This document shows, in pieces, positions 54,396-63,319 of a DNA stretch of 64,000 nucleotides (position 1 is its first letter; each line of letters begins with the position of its first letter). The notes beneath the pieces were generated by a model. It saw nothing but the letters and a program-made list of their open reading frames with translations, did not search any database and was not told where the DNA came from. This DNA comes from Natribaculum luteum (lineage in GTDB: Archaea > Halobacteriota > Halobacteria > Halobacteriales > Natrialbaceae), in contig NZ_CP095398.1 of NCBI RefSeq assembly GCF_023008545.1, positions 124,001-188,000 on the forward strand, read 5' to 3'. Made by a program: the position numbers and the translations under genes.

Positions 54396-54791
54396 ATGGC
54401 ATACAATGACACGGCACCAGAGGTCGCTTCGATGAAAGAAGATCGTGTGATCTACCGGCGGAAGCTGCTCGAGTTCGGTAGTTGGACGGATTTCTCGACT
54501 GGACACGCGGCGTTCGTTCTGCATCGCTTGACTGGGTGGCTACTACTCGGTTGGATTCTGATCCACCTCGTCGTGCCTGCAGTCCGAACATCGCCGGATG
54601 CAGTTCACATTCCAGGGTCGAATGCGGTGATCGTCTCCCTACTTGCGATTCTCGTCTTTCACGGGTTCAACGGAATCCGTCTAATACTGGCTGAACTGGG
54701 GGGAACGACAGCCGACCACAACCGGGTCGCGTTCTTTCTCTCCATCATACTATCTGCAATCCTGATTAGTTTGCTGGGGGTGGTACTATGA
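54396..54791 (+). CDS. sdhC: Succinate dehydrogenase cytochrome b-type subunit
   Basis: A 131-aa protein with three membrane segments. It contains VLHRLTGWLLLGWILIHL (about 41-58) and FHGFNGIRLILAEL (about 89-102), the SdhC-type quinone/heme motifs with conserved His and Arg. Together with the next gene it anchors the flavoprotein and Fe-S subunits encoded at 47150-49704. It overlaps sdhD by 4 bp (ATGA). Confidence 0.87.
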   Translation: MAYNDTAPEVASMKEDRVIYRRKLLEFGSWTDFSTGHAAFVLHRLTGWLLLGWILIHLVVPAVRTSPDAVHIPGSNAVIVSLLAILVFHGFNGIRLILAELGGTTADHNRVAFFLSIILSAILISLLGVVL

Positions 54792-55123
54792 GTACAGAGT
54801 ACACCCCACCGACGCGAGATCCTGCGAGGGTCGGATATCTGTCGTGGCTTCTCCACCGACTGAGCGCGCTCGCGCTCGTTCCACTGCTAGCGATTCACGT
54901 CGGCGTCCAGGTGTACCCGCAGTACGGATTCGACGCGATATACCAGTATAATATCTATCAGCCCCTTCTCAGCCTCACACTCGGAATCGTCCTGTTGCAT
55001 GCGTTTCTCGGAGTGCGAGCGACGACACTCGAGACGCGTCTGTCGTCCCGCTTGAAGACGGTCATAATCTGGCTCGTCGGCCTTTTCGTCCTCTCACTGT
55101 TCGTTTATCGACTCGTTGGCTAG
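54788..55123 (+). CDS. sdhD: Succinate dehydrogenase membrane anchor subunit
   Basis: A 111-aa protein with three membrane segments (about 20-40, 58-75 and 90-108) starting MSTEYTPPTRDPARVGYLSW. HRLSALALVPLLAIHVGVQV and LLHAFLGVRATTLE are SdhD-like, with candidate heme-ligand His residues. Translation is coupled to sdhC. Confidence 0.85.
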   Translation: MSTEYTPPTRDPARVGYLSWLLHRLSALALVPLLAIHVGVQVYPQYGFDAIYQYNIYQPLLSLTLGIVLLHAFLGVRATTLETRLSSRLKTVIIWLVGLFVLSLFVYRLVG

Positions 55124-55255
55124 CAGAACCCAGAACACCGATCGTCGCAGTATAGTTCGTAGACGCGGTGACGAGTACTCGTCAGCGCCGCCGTAGCTGG
55201 GTTGCGAATTAGTTGCTACCGAACATACTTATCGCGTCACCGACATCCACATTCC

Positions 55256-55474
55256 ATGACAGACAGGGACGACCCGCTCGAGAGAACGTATGCCTACTAT
55301 CGTCTCAATCGTAAACACGTCCTCCGAGACGTGAGCGTCGCGCTGCTGTGGACCGGTGCCGTCGCATACATGATCGATCAGCTCGACTGGCCGATCTGGT
55401 CGTTCTTCGTGATCTACTTCGGTATGTGGTATCTCTATCTCCAGGTCATCCCCAGTTGGAACGCCCTAGACTGA
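55256..55474 (+). CDS. Small two-TM membrane protein
   Basis: The 72-aa product starts MTDRDDPLERTYAYYRLNRK. A charged N terminus is followed by two membrane segments (about 27-43 and 47-64). It lies 130 bp after sdhD, with a TATA-like ACATACTTATC about 28 nt upstream. No family is recognised; an accessory subunit of the SDH or of the TRAP transporter is possible. Confidence 0.6.
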   Translation: MTDRDDPLERTYAYYRLNRKHVLRDVSVALLWTGAVAYMIDQLDWPIWSFFVIYFGMWYLYLQVIPSWNALD

Positions 55475-55637
55475 CTACCTGGGTTGCTGATCTTCGAACA
55501 CGGCTGTGCTATCGTCTAGCGGCGCAGAACAGTGAACCACTGGCCGTCGTGGTCGGCCGATAGACGACGGATTGAATTACCTGAGAGGGTAACCGGTGCA
55601 CCCGAAAACGAGGGATCAAAGGCTCATCGAAACAGGA

Positions 55638-55877
55638 TTACTGGCCTGGGAAGCGCTCCAACCGAAACAACGTGAGAACGACAGTGACGAGGAGCATCGC
55701 GCCAAGGAAGATTGTCATTCCGCCGGGAAGTGGTAACGGCGGGACGATCCCTCCACGTTCGAAAAGCGCAACTACGAACGTGAGCATCCCTATCACGATA
55801 ATGCTCTCGAGCACCGAGAGCCAGAGTGCGATCAGGGAGTCTGGGATCGGAAAGTCCCAGTCACTCAGGTCTGTCAT
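55638..55877 (-). CDS. Small two-TM membrane protein of the TAXI-TRAP operon
   Basis: A 79-aa protein with two hydrophobic segments (about 15-38 and 50-70). Its ATG directly abuts the stop codon of the TAXI receptor gene upstream on the minus strand, so it is in that operon. No family is recognised. It may be an accessory TRAP component. Confidence 0.6.
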   Translation of the reverse strand: MTDLSDWDFPIPDSLIALWLSVLESIIVIGMLTFVVALFERGGIVPPLPLPGGMTIFLGAMLLVTVVLTLFRLERFPGQ

Positions 55878-56951
55878 CTACATCATCCCTTCCTCTTCGT
55901 AAGCCTGCTGAGCACCCTGGTGAAGCTCGTATGGGAGCGAGTCGAACATGGCCTCGCTCGCCTCGAAGGGCGCGAGGATATCCGTCGACTGACGGAACTG
56001 ATCCGCATTCGTGATAACACCCTGCACGACCTTCCGAACTGCCTCGTCCGGTGCGTCGACCTGACCAGCGATGAGACCGCTATCCTGCATCGTGTTGAGC
56101 GTATCGCTCTGTTGCGGGAGCGTCTCAGCTTCCAGATCGGCCTTTTGCAGGCCGTATTCCTCGCTGAAGTAGTCGCGGTTCTCCTCGGTCCAATCGAGAT
56201 AGTTGACGTCTCTAGTGGCCGTAATCGTCGACAGCCACCCGACCGACCTCCCGCTCACTGCGAGGATCAGGTCGAGATCCTCGTCGACGAACATCTGCGC
56301 AGCGTCGTCCCACGTCGTCCGGCGGTACTCGCCACCATACTCCTCAATCTGGTCCTGCCCGTACCCTAGCTCTTCGAGGGCCGTATCCCAGACGAACCCG
56401 CCAAATGTGCCCTCGGGTTGGTTCATCACCGTGAGGGCGGCCTCGTCTTCGGCGGCCCCAGCGAGGGTATCGTACTGGAAATCTGGTTGGGCTACGACGT
56501 AGTAGAACAATTCGGTCTGGTCTGCCATCACTGCTCGCAGGTTCGCTGGCGGCTGCTCCCAGTCTTTGTCGTTGTATGGATCTTGTCCGTTGGCCGCCAG
56601 GGTGGCGGCGACGATCGTCGTGTGAGCGATGTCCAGTTCCTTGTTCTGGAGCCGGGTATTGTTTCCGACCCAACCACCCGGCAGGATGTTGTACCCGAGT
56701 TCAGGGAACTCCGCAGACGCAGTCGATAGCGCCGCGTTCATGATCGCATAGCCGGTCCCACCGGGCGTCCCGCCAGCGGTCGTTAATTGTCCTTGAGTGC
56801 CACCGCCGCCACCACCATCGCTACTGTTGCCATTGCCACCATCGCCACCCATACAGCCAGCGAAGGAGGCGAGGCCAGTTACGCCAATCGTCTTGAGAAC
56901 TCTACGTCGCCGAGCACCATTGTGTGAGTCGTTACCCGTCATTGTTTTCAC
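55878..56951 (-). CDS. TAXI-family TRAP transporter substrate-binding lipoprotein
   Basis: A 357-aa periplasmic-type receptor. It has a twin-arginine signal (ARRRRVLKTIG) running into the lipobox SFAGC (Cys about 33), then a Gly/Ser-rich linker. The TAXI core follows: TTAGGTPGGTGYAIMNAALS, LDIAHTTIVAATLAANGQ and the C-terminal helices. It captures a small organic acid and hands it to the fused permease at 58010. It overlaps the upstream 105-aa gene by 4 bp and abuts the 79-aa gene. Confidence 0.9.
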   Translation of the reverse strand: MKTMTGNDSHNGARRRRVLKTIGVTGLASFAGCMGGDGGNGNSSDGGGGGGTQGQLTTAGGTPGGTGYAIMNAALSTASAEFPELGYNILPGGWVGNNTRLQNKELDIAHTTIVAATLAANGQDPYNDKDWEQPPANLRAVMADQTELFYYVVAQPDFQYDTLAGAAEDEAALTVMNQPEGTFGGFVWDTALEELGYGQDQIEEYGGEYRRTTWDDAAQMFVDEDLDLILAVSGRSVGWLSTITATRDVNYLDWTEENRDYFSEEYGLQKADLEAETLPQQSDTLNTMQDSGLIAGQVDAPDEAVRKVVQGVITNADQFRQSTDILAPFEASEAMFDSLPYELHQGAQQAYEEEGMM

Positions 56952-57265
56952 TCGTAGCTCGTACCACCCATTTCGGGTTCTTCGTGGAGCTGATCACGAT
57001 CACGCATGAGTTTGAGATACCACAGGAATCCACCGGCCATAACCAACAAGGGGGGCCACACGTTGAACTGGTTCCGGCCAACGGACATCGACAGGACCGC
57101 CAGCATAACTGCCCCTGCCAGAATAACGCCGAACGCTAGGCGTTCTCGAAGGCTTATCGAGTCCCACCCTTCTTCGTAAATCGTGTTGACGATCGGTATG
57201 ACTGCAAACGCCACGACGAACAACAACTCGAGCGGAACCAGCTCGAGGATGTCAATCTCACTCAT
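56948..57265 (-). CDS. Three-TM membrane protein of the TAXI-TRAP operon
   Basis: A 105-aa protein with three predicted membrane segments (about 10-28, 42-62 and 70-86). It is the first gene before the TAXI receptor and overlaps it by 4 bp (ATGA). The permease at 58010 already contains the fused small-subunit region, so this is an extra component. No family is recognised beyond resemblance to small TRAP-associated membrane proteins. Confidence 0.6.
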   Translation of the reverse strand: MSEIDILELVPLELLFVVAFAVIPIVNTIYEEGWDSISLRERLAFGVILAGAVMLAVLSMSVGRNQFNVWPPLLVMAGGFLWYLKLMRDRDQLHEEPEMGGTSYE

Positions 57266-57347
57266 GCATCGTTATCGATAATACAAACCAGAGGTATATA
57301 TGTTACTGTTTTTAATTAGGAATATTCGGCGAATATATCCCCTCCAT

Positions 57348-57806
57348 CTACGATTCGATCGCACCGATGATCGTGACTGGGAGTTCAGTGTTGAATAACA
57401 CATCTTGCGTGACGCTACCGAACAATACCTTTCCCGTGGGGGACCTATTCTTTCCGCCGATGTAGATTGCGTCCACGGATAGTTCGTCCGCAACAGCAAG
57501 AATCTCCTCATCCGGACTGCCGGTTTCTCCCCGAACAGTATATGATATACCGGCAGTATCGAATACGTCGCACACACGCTCAACGCTGGTGGGAAAACGA
57601 TTCCGATCCCCCGTATCGTTGCTTTCGGGGGATTCTCGACGTGGTGGTTCCTGTACGGCAGCAGCTGGTGGCGCCTCCACGTTCTGGAAAACGTGGAGAA
57701 CCGTCGCTTCTACTGATTGTGACGTGTCGGGAAGTTCCGTAGCCGCATTCGCCATGTCAACCGCGTGCTGTTCATCCTCGTCGACAGCCAGTAGCACTCG
57801 GTACAT
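57348..57806 (-). CDS. Universal stress protein (UspA family)
   Basis: A 152-aa UspA domain protein. The ATP-binding motif IYIGGKNRSPTGKVLFGSVT (about 115-134) is intact. It precedes the TAXI operon on the minus strand and is divergent from the permease. It closely resembles the UspA at 2794 in its motif region. UspA proteins such as TeaD are known to modulate TRAP transporters, which fits this position. Confidence 0.87.
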   Translation of the reverse strand: MYRVLLAVDEDEQHAVDMANAATELPDTSQSVEATVLHVFQNVEAPPAAAVQEPPRRESPESNDTGDRNRFPTSVERVCDVFDTAGISYTVRGETGSPDEEILAVADELSVDAIYIGGKNRSPTGKVLFGSVTQDVLFNTELPVTIIGAIES

Positions 57807-57848
57807 ATCCAGGTACTCCAGTTATAGAGTGATAATATTTTCTGACAT

Positions 57849-57870
57849 CCCCACCAGTTACAGCCGTGGG
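57849..57870 (-). repeat. Solo IS605-type right-end-like hairpin
   Basis: Read on the minus strand, AAGCCCACGGCTGTAACTGG then TGGGGATGTCAG resembles haloarchaeal IS605 right ends (compare 23453-23475). The stem is CCCAC/GTGGG with an imperfect extension. No transposase is adjacent, so it appears to be a solitary end or small derivative, located just upstream of the UspA gene. Confidence 0.5.
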
Positions 57871-57976
57871 CTTTCGTTTTAAAAATCTGTAATTTCGAGT
57901 CTAGAAGATACGTTCAGGTTAATCCCCAATCATCCATCGGCTCGATGGTATAGTGTCTCACGATCAGCCAGGGAAA

Positions 57977-57985
57977 CATTAATAT
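57977..57985 (+). promoter_or_regulatory. TATA-like box of the TRAP permease gene
   Basis: TTAATATTA lies about 27 nt upstream of ATG 58010 and favours that start over the ATG at 57995. Confidence 0.45.
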
Positions 57986-58009
57986 TAGTGAGTAATGATA
58001 TCTACCATC

Positions 58010-59923
58010 ATGGTAACGGTTGTACGGGAGTCACGTGTACGATTGGTGGGCGCGTACGCGATATCGATGATCGCAATTACTACGTCGTTGTTTCACTTGT
58101 ACACGGGCGCGTTTGGGATCTTTGGTGGACTCGTCCAGCGCTCGGTACACGTGTATCTCCTGACTGCACTGACGTTCGCGATCGTACCGTTTATCGATGG
58201 GAAGAAAATCCGATACCGTTTCGTCGACGTCGGGTTGATCGTACTGGCACTCGTTTCGATGAGTTACGTACTAGTAAATTATTCACGACTCCTCAACGCG
58301 ACACCATACGTCACCCCGCCAGAGTATTACGACTGGATCTTCGCAGTCATTTCGATCGTACTCGTGGTGGAAGCGACGAGGCGAATTGTTGGTCGGTTGC
58401 TCGCCGCCGTCGTCGTCCTCTTCCTCATGGGTGGATTTTTCTCGAACACGCTACCACAGCCGATGACGACACCCACGGCGCCCCCCTCGAACTGGGTCGA
58501 CGGGATGTTCGTCACCACACAGGGACTGTGGGGAATCCCAACGCGCGTTTCCGCGACCTTCATATTCCTGTTCGTGATTCTTGCGGCATTTCTCGAGAGT
58601 ACGGGAGCGGGTCGGTTCCTGATCGATCTAGCAAATTCGCTCGTCGGTCATCTACAGGGCGGCGCGGCGAAGGTCGCGGTTGTCGCTAGTTCGATCTTTG
58701 GGAGCCTCTCGGGGAGCGCAGCTGCAAACGTATACGGGACCGGAATATTCACGATTCCGATGATGAAAAACAGCGGTCTTGACCGTATCTTCTCAGGGTC
58801 AACGGAAGTAACTGCCTCCTGCGGCGGGCAACTTATGCCGCCGATCATGGGTGCAGGCGCGTTTATCATGGCGCAGTTCCTCGGTGTGGAGTACACCGTT
58901 ATCGCTCTGGCAGCGATCATTCCATCATTTCTCTACTATATCTCTGTGTACTTTTCCGTGCATGCCGAATCGATCGTTCAGAACGTTGACCCGCTTCCCC
59001 GCGAGGAGCAGAAAAATGCGCTGGCTGTATTGCGCGACGCCCCCGGACAGGCCCTTACGTTGCTGCTAACGCTCTCCGTGTTGATTTACATGCTCGTTCG
59101 TGGATACACGATTTACCGCTCAGTATTCCTCGCAGCCAGTATCCTAATGATCGTCAGTTCAGTTCAGGCTGACTCTCGAGTCGGAGTCAAACACCTAGTC
59201 GTCGCTCTGGACAAAGGAGCGCGAAACGCCACGCAGATCGCCATGGCGTGTGCCGCCGCGTCGATTGTCCTCGGTTCGCTGAACATCTCTGGGCTGGGCG
59301 TCGTCTTTGGTCAGTTTATCGTATCGCTTGCAGGAGGTAGCGTCGCACTCTTGCTAATCGCCGTCGCAGCGTTCTCGATCATCCTCGGATTCGGAATGCC
59401 AACCACCGCAGCGTACATTCTTGCCGCGTCGCTGCTGGCGCCGGCGCTATCGGCAGTCGAACTCTCTGGTCTCCCAGGTCACTTCTTTATCTTCACGTTC
59501 GCCGTCTACTCCACACTGACGCCGCCAGTCGCACTTGCGGCGTTCGCAGCTGGCCAGGTCGCCGACGCGGACCCGATCCGGATCGCATTCAAATCGATCA
59601 AGATGGTGCTCCCGACGTTCATCATCCCGGTTCGCTACGTCTTGCATCCAGCCATTCTGATCCAGATGTCGTGGGAGTACGTATTGCTCGACCTAGGTAT
59701 CCTCTTGATCGCAGTGATCGCGATCCAGGCTGGTATCTGGGGATGGCCAGTCAAGGGACAGATTGCGCGATCGTTGGCGGTCGTCGGAGCGATCCTCTTG
59801 ATCCTGCCAGCGTCGTTGGTTCCGATAGAGTTCTTTACTCTCATCATTCTGGGGCTGGCTTTCGTCGCGCTGTCTGGAATTCTCCATCTGAACCGTCACC
59901 ACCAGGTGGGAAGACCCATTTAG
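58010..59923 (+). CDS. TRAP transporter permease, fused 4TM-12TM
   Basis: A 637-aa membrane protein with about 17 segments. The N-terminal part (about 1-130) corresponds to the small DctQ-like subunit and the remainder to the DctM-like large subunit, as is usual for TAXI-type systems. Typical stretches include SGSAAANVYGTGIFTIPMMK, GGQLMPPIMGAGAFIMAQFL and GMPTTAAYILAASLLAPAL. It would import the TAXI receptor's ligand, driven by Na+ or H+. It is divergent from UspA and the receptor operon. Confidence 0.9.
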   Translation: MVTVVRESRVRLVGAYAISMIAITTSLFHLYTGAFGIFGGLVQRSVHVYLLTALTFAIVPFIDGKKIRYRFVDVGLIVLALVSMSYVLVNYSRLLNATPYVTPPEYYDWIFAVISIVLVVEATRRIVGRLLAAVVVLFLMGGFFSNTLPQPMTTPTAPPSNWVDGMFVTTQGLWGIPTRVSATFIFLFVILAAFLESTGAGRFLIDLANSLVGHLQGGAAKVAVVASSIFGSLSGSAAANVYGTGIFTIPMMKNSGLDRIFSGSTEVTASCGGQLMPPIMGAGAFIMAQFLGVEYTVIALAAIIPSFLYYISVYFSVHAESIVQNVDPLPREEQKNALAVLRDAPGQALTLLLTLSVLIYMLVRGYTIYRSVFLAASILMIVSSVQADSRVGVKHLVVALDKGARNATQIAMACAAASIVLGSLNISGLGVVFGQFIVSLAGGSVALLLIAVAAFSIILGFGMPTTAAYILAASLLAPALSAVELSGLPGHFFIFTFAVYSTLTPPVALAAFAAGQVADADPIRIAFKSIKMVLPTFIIPVRYVLHPAILIQMSWEYVLLDLGILLIAVIAIQAGIWGWPVKGQIARSLAVVGAILLILPASLVPIEFFTLIILGLAFVALSGILHLNRHHQVGRPI

Positions 59924-60140
59924 GATTCGGTTCCGCTTGGGTACCCGACTTTGGCGATTATGAGCGTTAACCGCGCAAGTATCACCGTTACAGAGACACT
60001 TATAGACGTCGAGCGAAGCGGGTCATTTTCGTCGGAGAACCCATCGTAGCGAACGTTCGTGACCTGCTAAAACCTCTCCGGCAAGAATGTCTACAAGCAG
60101 TACGTTTTTTATCTGGTGCGACGGACCACCCCACGTTACC

Positions 60141-61328
60141 GTGACCCAAACAGAGAGCCTCGTTAGCCACTTCGAGTGTTACGACTGTGGCGCGACCTAC
60201 AACTTAGAGCACACCGAATTCCCCTGTCCCGAGTGTGGGGGCATTCTTGATCCGAAGTACGACTACGACGACATCGACGTCTCCCGCGAGGAAGTCGAAT
60301 CCCGAAGCGGGTCGATGTGGAAATATCGTGAACTCCTTCCCATCCTCGATACCGACGACATCGTCTCGATGGGCGAAGGGAATACGCCGATCGTCGACTG
60401 TCCCGAACTCGCCGAGGAGATGGGCGTCGCCCGCGTCGCGATCAAAGACGAGGGACAGAACCCGACGAACACGTTCAAAGATCGCGGCGCCTCCGCATCC
60501 ATCTCCGGAGCGTCCCAGCAGAACATCGCGGAGGTCGCGATCCCCTCGGCCGGAAACGCCGGTCAAGCAGCCTCAGCCTACACCGCTCGAGCCGGGATCG
60601 ACTGCCACGTCGTTCTCAACTACCAGTCGAACGACATCCAGAAGACGATGGTCGAAGCTCACGGCGCGGACCTTCACCTCGTCGACGGCAAACTCGACAA
60701 GGCCGGCGGAGCGTTCGGCGAGTTGCGAGACGAACACGGCTGGTACACCGTCGCAACGTTCCAGACGCCCTTTAGACACGAGGGCAAAAAGACGATGGGA
60801 CTCGAGATTTTCGAGCAGTTCGACTGGGACGGCCCCGACGAAATCTTCTATCCCACCGGTGGCGGCGTCGGCCTGATCGGCATCTGGAAAGCCTACCAAG
60901 AGCTGGCGAAACTAGGCTGGCTCGAGGACGAGACACCACCTAGCCTGCACGTTGCCCAGTCGAGCGGCTGTGCTCCGGTCGTCGAGGCGATCGAAGACCA
61001 CCGCGAGGAACACGACGCCTGGGAGTGTCCCGAGTCCATCGGTCGCGGGATCGAGGTCCCCGATCCAGGTGCCTCTCCCTGGATGCTCGAGGCCGTCTAC
61101 GAGACCGGCGGCACCGGTGTCGCCGTCTCCGACGACGAGGCACTCGAGGGTGCCCTGGCGAGCGCACGACACGCCGGCGTCGAGATGTGTGTCGAACCCG
61201 GTGCCGCCCTGGCTGCGGCCATGCAGATGGCCGAAGAAGGCAAACTGGACGAAGACGACGAGGTCCTCATCATCAACACCGGAGCCGGAAACAAGGCGAC
61301 CGGTGCTCTGAGTTACGCGATCGAGTGA
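60141..61328 (+). CDS. Threonine synthase-like PLP enzyme
   Basis: The product is 395 aa if it starts at the GTG 60141 (TATA-like TTTTTTAT about 30 nt upstream); an in-frame ATG lies at 60087. The N-terminal zinc-ribbon-like CYDCGATY...CPECGG precedes the fold-type II PLP domain. The PLP Lys is in NPTNTFKDRGASA, and PTGGGVGLIG binds the phosphate. Such proteins are threonine synthases or paralogues (threonine/serine dehydratases, cysteate synthase). It is not in the transporter operon but is the next gene, so a catabolic paralogue cannot be excluded. Confidence 0.83.
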   Translation: MTQTESLVSHFECYDCGATYNLEHTEFPCPECGGILDPKYDYDDIDVSREEVESRSGSMWKYRELLPILDTDDIVSMGEGNTPIVDCPELAEEMGVARVAIKDEGQNPTNTFKDRGASASISGASQQNIAEVAIPSAGNAGQAASAYTARAGIDCHVVLNYQSNDIQKTMVEAHGADLHLVDGKLDKAGGAFGELRDEHGWYTVATFQTPFRHEGKKTMGLEIFEQFDWDGPDEIFYPTGGGVGLIGIWKAYQELAKLGWLEDETPPSLHVAQSSGCAPVVEAIEDHREEHDAWECPESIGRGIEVPDPGASPWMLEAVYETGGTGVAVSDDEALEGALASARHAGVEMCVEPGAALAAAMQMAEEGKLDEDDEVLIINTGAGNKATGALSYAIE

Positions 61329-62484
61329 ACGCCTGAGAGCGCCCTTTTCCACCGACACTGGTAGCTGAATCGGTTGAACTCTGGACGAGAGTACGGAATC
61401 AACCAGCAGTTGGCCTCACCCTCGATTCGGCCGGAGTTCGTCGATCAGCTTCGGTCGTTCGACGTAGTCGGCTCGATCGTCGATGGGGAGCGCTACGTCG
61501 TCTACTTCTCCGCACTCGTTGAGTGCCATCGATTAGTCCCAGATATATGATATCATTCAATTGATAGCGCCGTCTAATGCACCCCGACAGTATATATTTG
61601 TTATGTGATTAGTTCAACTGCTGTTCATCACAGTAGTGTATGAATTAATCAATATATTTCTGACGACCAACCGACTGCTGATACACGAATGATCGAAGCA
61701 GCTAATCCGGACTTGGAGGCGTGTGACCATTTTTCGCCGAAATCGATCTTGTCATAGCCAATTGAACTTCGTAATTCTAATCAAAAGAGTATCAGATAGT
61801 CGTAGCTCCGACGAAAAATATCGGTTTGAAGAGATCGTGTCTCGATCGATCTGTGCAGAACTCCAGTGGCTAGCTCGGTGTCTCGTCGTCACAAGATTAC
61901 GATATCAAGAGTGAGCCGTGAATCAGGGTATATTGAAATAGATACTCAAGACTAGCTATCGTTCGGGTTAGTATTATTTTTATCAATTTCGATCTGCGAC
62001 GGTGCGGCCGTCGTCGGGTCTAGTTTATTGTCAGATATCAAATATGTGTGCTGTCAGACCGCTTGATAAGAGTGTTAAACGCTACTCAGACGGAGAATGG
62101 CTCTTGCCTCTCGGAGCGAATAACTGATTTACGTGAAGCTGAACAGAGAATATCCCGATGGCTATCGCCGTTCCCTCACGATCGTGTTACTACGGATACT
62201 AGCTGAACACCGCCTGTTCTGAACGATATTACGGTTCTATGCGTGTAACGGAGATGGCCATACCCGAACCGTATCGACGATATCGCGACCCCTCACTACT
62301 CGTCGTGCTTCCGTTTGTTCGCCCCGATCATGCGTTTGGCGACTACAAACACGGTGAACCACAGCGAAATACCAGATCGATATACCCATACGCCAGAGAT
62401 AGTCGTGGAAATGAACTCTACCTGAGGAATTTCTGATTATATCGTTGTATCCAGGGTACGAAATCGTTCGCGAGAGACGAAAGG
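61329..62484. other. 1.2-kb AT-rich region without recognised genes
   Basis: No supported gene. A 37-residue frame on the minus strand (61416-61529, MALNECGEVDDVALPIDDRA...) has good haloarchaeal codon use and may be the remains of a longer gene. The rest is AT-rich with no recognised element. Confidence 0.45.
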
Positions 62485-63264
62485 TCAGACCTGTGTCGAA
62501 TTTACTTCGATCACATTTGCTGCACCCCGAACGACCTCCGCTAACTCATCACGAAACCGTTCATCTTTGAATCGACTGGTAGGCCCCGAAATACTGATTG
62601 CACCCTGAATATCGCCGTTCTTATAGACGATCGGTGCCGCAACACACCGAAGCCCGGATAACGCCTCTTCGTCGTCGTAGGCGACGTTTTCCTGACGAAT
62701 CGTTTCTAAATTGTCGAACAGTTCCTCTCGAGTCGTGATCGTGTTCTCGGTATGTGCAGGCATTCCGTGTTCGTCGATGATTTCCTCGACGCGTTCGCGG
62801 GGAAACTGCGCCAGAATCGCCTTCCCAAGTGCGGTGCAATGGAGGTCCTTTCGTTCTCCCGTGTATGAGGCGGTTCGAATTGCATTTTCCCCACGGGCCT
62901 TGTGCAGGTACACACCACGACCGTGTTCCTCGACCATGAACTGGGCGACCTCTCCCGTCTGCTCGGCCAGTTTATCGACTTCCTGTTTGGCGATGTCGTG
63001 AATGGCAACGCTATTTTTTGCGAACTCGCCAAAGTCGACGAACTTGAGGCTTATCTCGTATCTCTTTCCACGCTTGACCACGAATTCGTTTTCCAGGAGC
63101 GTCGCCAGGTGGGCGTGAACGGTTGCCTTCGAGTAGCCGGTCTCTCGAGTGAGCTCGGAGACGCCCGCACCGCCTCGCTCCCGAAGCGCATTCAGCAGTT
63201 CACACGTCGTTTCCACCGCCTGTATCCGTCGTCCGCCTTCGGACGATGTCGATGGGTTGCTCAT
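62485..63264 (-). CDS. IclR-family transcriptional regulator
   Basis: A 259-aa regulator. The winged helix is at about residues 12-70 (GVSELTRETGYSKATVHAHL). The effector domain has HCTALGKAILAQFPRERVEE and LSGLRCVAAPIVYKNGDIQG. It lies just downstream of the ABC transporter ATPase gene on the same strand and may regulate a sugar-type ABC operon beyond the window end. Confidence 0.92.
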   Translation of the reverse strand: MSNPSTSSEGGRRIQAVETTCELLNALRERGGAGVSELTRETGYSKATVHAHLATLLENEFVVKRGKRYEISLKFVDFGEFAKNSVAIHDIAKQEVDKLAEQTGEVAQFMVEEHGRGVYLHKARGENAIRTASYTGERKDLHCTALGKAILAQFPRERVEEIIDEHGMPAHTENTITTREELFDNLETIRQENVAYDDEEALSGLRCVAAPIVYKNGDIQGAISISGPTSRFKDERFRDELAEVVRGAANVIEVNSTQV

Positions 63265-63319
63265 GGCTAGCCATACCTAGAGAAGTGACTTAACTGTTCG
63301 CAATGACCAAACAGCTACA

